Origin: Hansfordia pulvinata
Lineage: Eukaryota; Ascomycota; Sordariomycetes; Xylariales
NCBI GenBank assembly: GCA_006538405.1
Contig: BJKQ01000005.1
Span: forward strand, 1,612,001 to 1,676,000
DNA length: 64,000 bases
Reading direction: 5' to 3'
The notes beneath the pieces were generated by a model. The model was not told the origin of the DNA. It ran no database searches and worked only from the letters and a program-made list of their open reading frames with translations. Below, one piece after another: positions 34,193 to 44,442 of the stretch (the first letter of the stretch is position 1; each line of letters begins with the position of its first letter). A program made the translations under genes and the position numbers.

Positions 34193-35659
34193 TCATTCAT
34201 CGACCAGCCGGACCACCAGCCGCCCCCTGAAGGAGGGGCTCAGGTAAGCGTCCGCGACGCGCGGGACGTCGTCGAACGGCAGGACGGTGAGGTGGGAGGC
34301 GACGCCGAAGCGGCCGACGACGTCGACCATGCGGCGGGCGGACGGGGCGCTGGCGACGTAGGACCCCGGAGGACGAGCTCGCGGAAGACGATGGGTCCCG
34401 CGTCGAAGCGCCACTTGTCGGGCGGCAGGCCCAGCAGGACGAGGGTGCCGCGGACGCGCAGCGCGCCCAGCGCCCACTCGTTGGCCGCCAGCGAGTCGGT
34501 GCACGCGACGGCCGCGGCGACGCCCTCGCCGCCCGTGAAGTCGCGGATCGCCGCGTCGCTTGCGGCCGCCGCGGCCCCGGGCGACGAGTCCAGCACGAGG
34601 TCCGGGCGCAGCGCCGGGTTGGCCACGTCGCGGGCCAGCGCGCGGCCCTCGGGCCGGCTGTCGACGGCGATGACGCGGTAGCCCAGCGCCTTGGCGAACT
34701 GCACGCCCAGGTGGCCCAGGCCGCCGATGCCCACGATCATGATGGTTGCCTTTTTCTGCTCGTCGTCGTCGTCGTCGTCGTCGTCCTCTCCCTTCTGTGT
34801 TGCTGGGATTCCCTCGGTGGCTTTCTCCAGCGCCCCCCAGACCGTTGCCTATCCCCCTTGAACAGTCAGCCGCGTGTTCCAACTCCAGGAGAGAAAGAAG
34901 ACGTCCATCTCTCTGCTGGATCGAGATCAAGGACACAGGGGTATAGTATAAACTCACGCCGGCGCACATGAGCGGGGCGGCCTGCTCGTGGGACAGGGCG
35001 TCGGGCAGGCGGATGGTGGTGTTGGGGTCGGCCAGCATGTACTCGGCGAAGGCGCCGTCGTCCTTGAAGCCGGCCATCTGCCTGGACTGGCAGAAGCGCG
35101 GGTCGGGCGCCGGTCCGCTATAGTCGTCGTCGTCGTGGTCGTTGTCGCCGTCGTCGTTGTCAGTCTGCTGCTGCTGCTGCTGCTGCTGCCTCTCGGAGAG
35201 CTTACACCCGGGACACGCCCGGCAGCTCCGCTTAAAGTTGAGCACGCCGACGCGGTCGCCCACGGCCCAGCGGCCGCGACAGCGCGCGCCGACCGCCGCC
35301 ACGGTCCCCGACGGCTCGTGGGACGGGATCATGGGCAGCCCCGAGCCGAACTGGCCCCGGAGCACCTGCAGGTCCGAGTGGCAGAAGCCGGCCGCGTGGA
35401 CCCGCACGAGCAGCTCGTCGTCGGCGGGCGAGGGCCGGTCGACCGTGCCCATCTCGTACGGCTTGTTGAACTGTAGTAGCACACACAGGTGGTGCGTACC
35501 TAGGGTCAGCCCTTCTGCTGCTGCTCACTGGGTTTGCGACTCGACTCGGGGGTGGGTTAGGTAGGTAAGGTTCAATCAATCAAGATGATATGATGCTCTC
35601 AAGTACCGTACCTCGCGCAGCACGGCGGCTCTCATCTTGGTCTTCTGCGACGACGCCAT
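34193..35659 (-). CDS. zinc-dependent alcohol dehydrogenase, apparent 1-nt frameshift
   Basis: Medium-chain alcohol dehydrogenase oxidising or reducing an alcohol/aldehyde pair. Exons: 35659-35612 (MASSQKTKMRAAVLRE), 35470-34958, 34848-34193, with phase-0 introns; about 405 residues when one base is added in the G4 run at 34364-34367 (RELVLRG to SYVASAPSARRM). Catalytic zinc residues: Cys in GFCHSDLQ and His-Glu in IPSHEPSG. Nucleotide fold: GIGGLGHLGVQFAKALG. Structural-zinc cysteines CRACPGC are followed by a 37-residue gap holding a Gln run and an Asp-rich stretch before the fourth cysteine (PRFCQS), where related enzymes have about 7-20 residues. A second Asp run lies just before the nucleotide fold. 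It is divergent from the polysaccharide deacetylase gene. Family certain; substrate unknown. Confidence 0.88.
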
Positions 35660-36303
35660 CGTGCGCTTGCTCGCTCTTGGCCAGCACTGCTTTCCAGCCT
35701 CTCGAGTCTCGATTGTGCCTGGCTTCGCTGGCTTCGACAGGCGGTTCACAGCGACACTCTTTGCCAAGTGGGGGGAGAGATCTCAGCGTAGTCGTCGTCG
35801 TCGTCGTCGTCGTCGTGACCCGGCCGGCAAGGATGATGCCCGACCATCTCTCTCATCAGTCGGCACAGACACAGGATCGAACCCGTGCGCGCGCCCAGCC
35901 CCGGTTCCCCCCCTCCGCGGCGATTCGGTTATCTGATTGCTGATTGACGACCGGGTCCGGTATCTCCTCCTCCGCGCCTCCCACTCGCTCCCCAAATGGA
36001 ATGGGCCGGTTCCCCGGACGGTTGGAGGCGCGCGCGCGACTACTGACTCTCGGATGTGGGCGATGCCTCCAAGAAATGCCTGTTAGTCTGTGGGGGCGCT
36101 CCCTGATAGCATTCGAACCGAACCGAACCCCTCACCATAACGTCACCTTCTCTGCGAGTACTCTCTTCCCTATCAGACAGGACGAAAAAGCAAGGCTCGG
36201 ATTTCTCCCCAACGCGCGAAAGCGAAATCAGATATCGTGTCGGCGTAATCGCGTGGGAAGAGGGCACACGCAAGACCAGCAACCGTACAACAAACAGACA
36301 CAA

Positions 36304-36355
<52 letters not shown>

Positions 36356-36419
36356 CACACAACACACAACACACAACACACAACACACACACCAACACAC
36401 CCAACACACAAAAAAAAAA
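35660..36419. promoter_or_regulatory. bidirectional promoter, alcohol dehydrogenase / deacetylase
   Basis: 760 nt between divergent start codons. It has a (GTC)n run (about 35790-35816), four GAACC words near 36115-36130, and a long CA tract running up to the deacetylase start. Confidence 0.5.
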
Positions 36420-36420
36420 A
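36305..36420. repeat. (CA)25 tract and degenerate ACAAC repeats ending in A-run
   Basis: A perfect (CA)25 (36305-36354) is followed by ACACAAC-type repeats and an A run (36410-36420) whose last A begins the deacetylase start codon. The repeat therefore abuts the coding region and probably lies in the 5' leader. Confidence 0.9.
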
Positions 36421-37472
36421 TGGGCAAGAAGCGGGTGCTGATCAGCTACGGGGTCGACGTGGACGCCGTGGCCGGGTGGCTGGGGTCGTACGGGGGCCAG
36501 GACTCGACCAACGACATCAGCCGGGGCCTGTTCGCGGGGACGCTGGGGGTGGAGCGGCTGCTGCGGCTGTTTGAGCGGCACGGCATCCGGGCGACGTGGT
36601 TCATCCCGGGCCACAGCCTCGAGACGTTCCCGGAGCAGATGGCGGCGGTGCGGGACGCGGGCCACGAGATCGGCCTGCACGGCTACTCGCACGAGAACCC
36701 CAAGGACATGTCCCCCAGCAGCAGCGCGACGTGCTCGACAAGACGTTCCGCATGCTGACCGAGTTCACGGGCCGGCGGCCCCGCGGCAGCGTCGCGCCCT
36801 GGTGGGAGGTCAGCAAGGAAGGGAGCGCCCTGCTGCTCGAGTACGGCATCGAGTACGACCACAGCATGAGCCACCGCGACTTCGAGCCCTACTACCTGCG
36901 CACGGGCGACACGTGGACCAACATCGACTACTCCCAGCGCGCCGAGGCCTGGATGAAGCCCCTCGTCCCCGGGCGCGAGACGGGCCTCGTCTCCATCCCC
37001 GCCTCCTGGTACCTCGACGACCTGCCCCCGATGATGTTCATCAAGGACGCCCCCAACTCCCACGGCTTCGTCAACCCCGCGACATTGAGGACCTGTGGCG
37101 CGACCAGTTCGACTGGTGCTACCGCGAGATGGACGACTTCATCTTCCCCATCACCATCCACCCGGACGTCAGCGGCCGCCCCCAGACGCTGCTCATGCAC
37201 GAGAGGTGAGTTGCACGAGAGGGGATATATGATATCCAGCCAGCACTCGGCTGTCTATCTGTCGAGAGAAAGAGGCGAGAAATGAAGAAGAAGCAAACGT
37301 GGCTAACTAATTTGTGCGTACCACCGTCACAACAACAAACAGACTCATCGAGCACTTCAAGAAACACGAGGGCGTCGAGTTCGTCACCATGGAGACCATC
37401 TGCGACGACTTCAAGAGCAAGAACAAGCCCGCCGAGGGAGCCATCATGCCTGCGGACCTGGGGCCCTTGTAG
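36420..37472 (+). CDS. polysaccharide deacetylase family protein (PgdA/PuuE-like), two apparent 1-nt frameshifts
   Basis: NodB-homology carbohydrate esterase or amidohydrolase fold. Exon 1 is 36420-37205 and exon 2 is 37343-37472; adding one base in each of the C runs at 36712-36716 and 37075-37078 gives 305 residues. Motifs: ISYGVDVDA with the metal-binding Asp pair, [10 protein letters not shown], and the His pair in [13 protein letters not shown]. Further conserved stretches are [28 protein letters not shown] and [13 protein letters not shown]. There is no signal peptide or anchor, so a wall chitin deacetylase role is unlikely; related cytosolic proteins resemble Helicobacter PgdA or allantoinase-type PuuE and act on small substrates. 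It shares a promoter region with the alcohol dehydrogenase. Substrate unknown. Confidence 0.88.
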
Positions 37473-38610
37473 AACTAGGGGAAGGAGTAGGAGTCGGCAT
37501 TGGGTAGTGGGTAGTGGGCTGTGGGCAGTCATCTTGGAACCTGTATATTATAATCACCGGAGGTAATGCTCCTTCTGTTGCCGAAACCACAACATGTCAC
37601 GACCACCATCGACGAAGTGGGCAATGTGCCAAGTGGATGAATACGACCGCTTCTTCTCCCCGTAACTCTAGCACAGTCGTGGCTTTACAACATAGAACAA
37701 GACGACGGCGCTCACTGTCGATGCGTTGGTTTTCCAGCCCTTGAGCCCACCCGCCTGGGCTGCCAGTTGGGGATTGCGAGTATGTGAATACCTCACATCA
37801 GGTGCTCGCTCGTACACCCATGTCAAGCCGTAGCTCGGCCTCTCCAGCGCCCACAGCCAGGTACTATACTCGTCGTCACTTACATACCTGCATGCCGAAA
37901 CCCGCAGACCGGCGACACTCCAACCGGGGAGGAAGAGTGACAGGCGCACTCTCCAACAAACAACTCGTCGTTCCTCCACTGCCCCATCAACCCCAGTGCC
38001 CAACCACATAGGTACTTTAGGGCTTTTCCCCCCCCAGCGCCAGGACGCCATGCCTCCAACAAAGCCCTCGCCTCCAACTCGACTGGCGCACTCGGTTCCG
38101 GGGATCGGAGACCCGCCCCTGATAGCCGAGCCTCCAACACGAGCCCCGCCTGCTTCCGGGCCCAGACGGCCGGGGTAAAGAACGCCACGAGGGTGATAAG
38201 CTTTCCCCAGATTCTCATGCAGTAGTCCACGGGGCCCTGACTGTACCTAACTGCCTACCTTACCTACCTTACCCACCCACCCACCCACCATACACCCAGC
38301 CCTGTTATCCAGTCAGCAGGCAGGTTATCCAATCTAGGGCAACGGGCCAGGGACCCAACCACGGGCTACGAACAAAGGGTCGTCCGGTTGATAAGTCTAT
38401 CAGTCCAGCAGTCTATCTTTATCAGCCACAGCATCACCAACCATCCCGTCTACTAAAAGAACGCAGCAGGCCAGTGTCTTGTTGGGTTTCTTTTTTTTTT
38501 TGTTTTCTTGTGTTGGTTGTGCCTCCTGCCATTTGTCAAAGTCTCGACGGTTTTTTTTTCAGAGTCCCCATCATCTTTGCAGCAACAGCGGCGCTTCCAA
38601 AGGTCTCAAC
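37473..38610. other. intergenic upstream of the permease
   Basis: 1.14 kb containing the deacetylase 3' end and the permease promoter. A CCTACCTTACC / CCCA-repeat stretch lies at 38240-38291. No gene seen. Confidence 0.55.
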
Positions 38611-40233
38611 ATGACCAAGGAAAAGGGCCCCGACGCCATCGCCCCCGTGGCCGACAGCAGCAACGGGAGCGTGCTGGACATGAAGCCCGAGACGGGCGAC
38701 GACAGCTTTGAAGTCTTCCAGAAAGTCGAGGGACAGGTCGACTTTCGCACTGTAAGTGATTTACTGATTCTTCTTCTTCTTCCAAGTCTTGTGGTGGTAG
38801 ACACACACCCAAGCAAAACCTCCGGTATCATCTGCCTCGCATTGCTGACAAAGACACCTGCCCCCCCTTTATTACAGGTCCACTGGGTGCACGCGTCCGT
38901 CATTTTCCTCAAGCTCATCTTCGCCACCGGCGTCCTGACGATCCCCTCGGCCATGTACGTGCTGGGCGCGTTCCCGGGGGCCGTCAACGTCCTGGGCTGG
39001 CAGTTCCTCAACACCTACGCCGCCATCGTCCAGGGCAACTTCCGCCACAACCACAAGGGCTGCCACTCCATCGCCGACATGGGCCACGCCGTCGGGGGCC
39101 CTGGCTCCGCGAGGTCGTCGGCGTCTTCTTCCTCGTCACCTTCGAGATCGTCGCCGCCAGCGGCGTCGTCGGCGCCTCCACCGCCCTCAACGCCCTGTCC
39201 GGCCACAGCCTGTGCACCATGGACTTTGTCGTCATCTGCACCGCCGCCTGCTTCGTCCTCGCCAGCGTCCGCAAGTTTGAGAAGATTGCCTGGCTGACCT
39301 GGGCCGGCTTCGCGTCCGTCTTCATCGCCGTCTTCATCGTGGTGTGAGTTGTCCCCTTCGCCTCATTCCCTCCCCCCCCCCCCCCTTCTTAAAAATTGGG
39401 GTGAAACCATCGAAACTGACAATCCCCTGCACAGCGTCGGAGTGACGAGACAGGACCGTCCGGCCGCGGCGCCGCAGACGGGCGACTTCGACCTGGGCTA
39501 CCACGCGATCGGCAGCCCGACCTTCGTGGCGGCCATGACGAGCGTCGCCAGCATCTTCTGCAGCGGCGCGGGCACCGCCGCCTTCCTGCCCGTCATCAGC
39601 GAGATGCGCCGGCCCCGCGACTACGCCAAGAGCGTCTACCTGTGCATGGGCGTCGTCACCGCCAGCTACCTGTCCTTCTCCCTCGTCGTCTACCGCTGGT
39701 GCGGCAAGTGGGTGGCCTCGCCCAGCCTGGGAAGCGCGGGCGGCCTCATCAAGAAGATCGCCTACGGAGTCGGCTTCCTCGGCCTGCTCGTCAGCGCCTG
39801 CCTCTACGTCCACGTCGGCGCAAAGTACCTCTTCGTCCGCGTCCTGCGCAACTCGCGCCACCTGCAGTCCGACTCCCCCGTCCACTGGGCTGTCTGGCTC
39901 GGCTGCACCTTCAGCATGTCCGTCGTCGCCCTGCTCATCGGCTCCGGGATCCCCATCTTCAACTACCTGCTCGCCCTCGCCGGCTCCCTGACCTTCGCCC
40001 CGCTCGCCCTCGGCTTCCCCGCCTACCTGTGGCTGTTCGACAACGCCGCCCGCTACCGCGCCGGCCCCGCCTGGCAGAGGCTCGTCTGGGCCCTGCACTG
40101 GCTCATGATCGCCCTAGCCGCCTTCCTCACCGTCGGCGGCACCTACAGCGTCGTCCAGAACATCATCGACGCCTACGCCCGCGGCGAGATCGACAAGGCC
40201 TTCTCCTGCGCCGACAACTCAAACTCCTCGTAA
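38611..40233 (+). CDS. mtr-like neutral amino-acid permease (Aa_trans), apparent 1-nt frameshift
   Basis: Multi-spanning plasma-membrane amino-acid/proton symporter of the AAAP (PF01490) family, like Neurospora mtr. Exons: 38611-38751, 38878-39343, 39435-40233; 468 residues when one base is added near 39094-39101 (GHAVGGP to WLREVVGV). Recognised stretches: VEGQVDFRT before the first helix, FATGVLTIPSAM, CHSIADMGHAVGG, VRKFEKIAWLTWAGF, TAAFLPVISEMRRP, VVYRWCGKWVASPSLGSAG, and AKYLFVRVLRNSRHLQ. It is the last accessory gene before NOP58 and is co-directional with the deacetylase. It could import an amino-acid precursor for the block or be an unrelated nutrient permease. Confidence 0.9.
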
Positions 40234-40995
40234 GCCCCCCCCCCCCCCCCCCCCAGCTAGCTAGCTGTACTCGTACACTACTCTGGATTTGGGGGTGGTG
40301 GCACTTGGGATGCCAGTAGGCTGGTTGGCAGCACGGCGCCAGCACGAGAAGTTTAGCAGAAGCGGGCGGCCTGCATTTATAGAAGGCGAGCCATTTACAT
40401 TAGGTACATACATGAAAGAAATATGATTCCTCTGCAACAAAACCCTGATTCGTCTCCGCCGAACGATGCGTCGGATTTGCCCTGGCATATGACATGTCGA
40501 GGCAGAATATCCGAGTCTTGTCAGTAATCGCGGTGACCTCAACACAGCAGTGTTGCTTCTGCGGCGCCGTTGAGCACACGCAGCCGCGCTGGCCACTGAA
40601 CAGGGCCACCACGGTGATTTTGGCCGACTCATCATGAGATCGTTCACATGGACCATGCCATCACAAACTGACAAATGTTCGATGCCGCTTTTGTCCCATT
40701 AATACTACTCCGTAAACAAGGTAACAGACATGGGGTGCAGATTTCATAGCCCAACTAGCAACAAGCAATCCGGCAAATGGAACCAGAAGCATATGAGAGA
40801 AAAAAAAAAGAGAAAATACAACGCCCTGGTATGACCATCCGGAACGCCCCAGCCATCTCCTCTACATGAATCCAAGTGGTGCAAGACAAACATAAAGTCT
40901 GGTCGCATAAGTGCAGTCGTGGCCCGTCCGAAGATTTTTGGTTATGGTACAGAAGAAGCCGACAAGGGGCAGAGAACGACGAGGCTTTGGCTGCC
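40234..40995. other. convergent 3' region between permease and NOP58, with 20-C tract
   Basis: 762 nt. A 20-nt C run (40235-40254) follows the permease stop at once, then a tandem CTAG word and an exact GTACTCGTAC (40267-40276). No gene seen. This gap is the border between the accessory and core halves of the window. Confidence 0.6.
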
Positions 40996-43223
40996 TTACG
41001 CCTTCTCCTTCTTCGACTTCTTCTTGTCCTTCTTCTCGGGCGAGTCCTCGGAGTGCTTGCGCTTCTTGCTCGACGACTCCTCGGCCTTGGCCTCCTCCTT
41101 GCGCTGCTTCTTGAGCTCCTTCTTGCTGGTGACCTTGGGGGTCCCGTCGCCGTTCAGCTTGATGTCGCCACGCTCGTACTTTCTCTTGAACTTGCTGACC
41201 GAGATACCGGCGTCCTCGGCCAGACGCTCGTAGTCGGCTTCGCTGAGCTTCCCGCTGGCGGCGGGCGTCGAGGGCTCCGCTCCGGATTTCCTCTTCTCCT
41301 TCTTGGCCTTCTTCTCCGCCTTCTTCTTCTTCTCCTCGGCTGTGGTGAATGTTAGCGTCTGGTCGAAGTAGCGGAAAGCTTGATAAAGCGCATCGCACGA
41401 CAGAGTGCGGTCACGCGTGAGTCCCACAAAGCATGGCAGGAATGGCTTACCTTCTTCGTCGGATTCCTCCTCAGAGTCATCGTCACTGTCGCCGTCGGCC
41501 ATGGGGGTGTCCTCGACCTCTTGGATCATCGGCTTCTTGGCCGAGCCGGTGGCGAGACCATCGGCGTCGGCGTTGTAGTTCCTGGACGCCTTGACTTCGA
41601 ACTTGGAAGGAGTGGCACCGGCAGCGCCATTGGGGCCAATCTTGGTGCCGCGGGAGACCAGGGGCTTGCCCTCCAGCTTGCGCAGCTTGTCCTCGAGGCC
41701 AATGCGCAGGCGGATACCCATCTCGGCTCTGTCCTCATCCTCAATCTCAATGTCCTCGCCGTCGACACCTTCGGTGCTCAGCTCAGACAGAGCATCCACG
41801 CGCAGGCACAGAGCGGCCTTGGCAGAGAGCATACGAGCGATCTTGCCCTTGTTCTTGCCGGTGGCCTGGCCAACGAGGGAAGAGTGGTAGATAAGACCGT
41901 ATTTGGGCGTGTCGTGCTTGGTCTTGAGGGCGCGGAACAGCGCCTTCTCAGCACCGAGGATCTGGATGGTGCTACCGGGGCTCTTGGCGAGCTTCATGAG
42001 CGAGCCAGTGTGAGCGATAAGACGAGCTCCCACAAGCTCGCCGAGGATCTCGGTCAGATTGGGGGCGATGGCCTTCATGCGGGAGGTAAGGTATTGAGAC
42101 AGCTGCTGGCGGTATTCGGTGAAGCCGATGACCTGCTCAGCGAGCATCTTGATGTTCTCCAGATCAATGCCGGAAATCTCGGTACCCATGCTCACTTCAG
42201 CGCCAGTCTTGACACGGGCCTCGAGGTCCTCGGGCAGGATCTCGGAGAGATCGGTGTCGGCAGCAGCCTCGCGAGTGCCCATTGTGAGAATGATGCGGGC
42301 GTAGGCGAGGTTGTCGTTGATGATGCGGTCGAGCTCGGGGAAATGCCAGCCGTACCACTCCTTGACACGCATGGCGTAGTTGTTCAGCTCTTTGTCGAGG
42401 TCGTCGAGCAGCTTGATAGCCTGGACAATCATGACGTCGACCTTGTCAGGGGAGAACTTGAGCTTGTGGCGGGAGATCGAGTGGGACAGGGCCAGAGCCA
42501 TGTTTCCAAGGTAGTCGGACTCCATGTCAGGGAACAGCTCGGGCAGATACGTGCGGATGGCACGGAAGAGCTCGTTGGTAGACGCGTCGGACACGGGGGT
42601 GATGTTGAGTTGGGGGAGAGAGTTGATGGCATTGCCGAGCTTGGGGTCGGTGACGGCGATGGAGGCCTTGCGCTCTTCCTTGATGTCGTCGAGGAGGCTC
42701 TGCAGCATAGGGGTGACCTTGCCTTCGGTAAGACCAGTGTACTCGCTCAGCGCCTGTGCTGAGTCCTCGAACTTGACCATCTTCTTGAGGGAGAGTCTGT
42801 CACGGCGAGTGGTCAGTGCGCGAATGGGGTTTCCGGGGCCCTATTCAACTTACGCCGAGTTGATGGCGGAGGCGTCGCCCAGGTGGGCAGAGATGTCATC
42901 GCGGGAGAGGAGCTTCTTGTCCTTGGCCTTGAACAGACCATAGCTGTGAAATTGTTAGCAAGAGGTCCAGGGAGTTGGGTGCACATTGGATCAAGCGGAA
43001 GCATTGAGGCATGCGTCGCCACCTATCACCATCCTCTAAAATGTAGCATAGCCTTCGGCTTGGGGCACTTGAAGGAATGATGCCATCCTAGCTTCTGGAG
43101 GGGCGTGCCGCTTTTCGAGCAGGATAGATGACTGTCGTGCTCAAATACCAATCTTCCGAAACCAAGATGCACAAGAGCAAGAACTCACCCCGCGGGCGTC
43201 TCAGCGAGAACGAAGAGAGGCAT
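40996..43223 (-). CDS. nucleolar protein NOP58 (box C/D snoRNP core)
   Basis: Core protein of box C/D snoRNPs; acts in the nucleolus in 2'-O-methylation and pre-rRNA processing with fibrillarin, NOP56 and SNU13. Exons: 43223-43189 ([11 protein letters not shown]), 42943-42854, 42796-41451, 41339-40996; 604 residues. The last intron is 111 nt, divisible by three, so reading through it would insert 37 residues. Domains in order: NOP5 N-terminal domain ([19 protein letters not shown]), coiled-coil NOSIC region, Nop snoRNA-binding domain ([32 protein letters not shown]), and a Lys/Glu-rich KKE/KKD tail. It shares a 1.2-kb divergent promoter region with VMA6. Confidence 0.97.
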
Positions 43224-44442
43224 GTTGGGCTCGTGGTGGTGGGATCAAGCCCGAGTCTGGTCGGTCGGGTTGGGGCACGAGTTTTGTCCTGGGACGGACA
43301 GGACAGGATGTGATCGGTCTCGTCGCGATTGGCGTCCCCAGTCCAATTGAGCGTTGCGAGGAAATCGGCTGCGACAGCTAGGGAGGTGGGAGAGATCGAG
43401 GGGAGAATCAGGCACCGCGTTGGTGAAGATTGGTGGCTGGGAGGGACGAAGACGGCTGATGATAACGAGGTCGACAGAACAATTTTTTTTCTGCCGGCCG
43501 GCGGAGCTGGTACAATCCAGCCAGCAGCCATTGCCATTGACGGTTTAGGCCCGTTTGTCTGCGCAGGGGACCAGGTCAAACTACTTGGACGTGAAGCCAA
43601 GGCTGCGAGGTGAGAGCTCCACATATGCATAAATCTCCGCTGGCCCCAGCTGGCCGATGTGTCTTGCCTGCTCTGACAGCTGTGGAATCTGCATCTCGAG
43701 GCGCGGCTACACAATAAACTGATAAGAAATCTGATGGTGGGGCTCACTGACGCGGGTTGAAGCCACAAAAGGAGCAAGGCTCTGTAAGTACAGGTACCGC
43801 CTGGCTCTCGCTTGACTTAGCTCGTTCAAATGCTTGCGAATTGTACGCATCTCAGCCAATGCATAACTGCATAAGCTTGACAGTCCGCATCAGATTGACG
43901 GTGCATTGCTTGATGTGATGTCACATCATTGAATGCATCAATACAAATTTATGAACTCCAGTCTGCTGTCTCACGAATTGATGCATCGGCTGGTTCCAGT
44001 ACAGGTCTCCAACTCTGTGAGTACGAGTACGAGGAGAGCTCTTGCAGATCTATACTTGTACTTGTCCCAGAGGCTGCGGTGTCCGGGCAGCCGTACCGGC
44101 GGGCAGAACCCTTTCTCCGTACCGTGCATCGTCGACGGTAGGTACGTACCTGTTGTTTCGTACATCCATTGTAGGCCCGCTCAAACCAGCTCCGACCTGC
44201 GCCCCCGTCAAACAGACGCGGGCAGGGAGACAAGGCGCCAGGTACGTACTTGCCGAGCTCGGTCCACTGCTGGTACATGCAACATCAACGCCGCCCTACA
44301 TCACCATCATCATCGCCATCCACATCCACCGCCATCAGCATCTTCCAGTATCCGACTACGCATTGTGATTTGGCCGCCTCTATCTTCGTTAGTTCACTGC
44401 CAGCGCTCGCTGACGCTCTTGCTCCCTCGTCTTTCGCCCAAG
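43224..44442. promoter_or_regulatory. divergent promoter region, NOP58 / VMA6
   Basis: 1.2 kb between divergent start codons, with one exact GTACGAGTAC (44021-44030) and a CATCAT-rich stretch (about 44300-44340). No gene seen. Confidence 0.5.

Noticed and set aside
35095..35215. Intron-like stretch in the ADH poly-Gln/Asp insert (GTAAGC donor, CTGAC, TATAG acceptor)
   Set aside because: Removing it would change the frame (length 3k+1) and destroy the third structural-zinc cysteine, so the insert is kept as coding.
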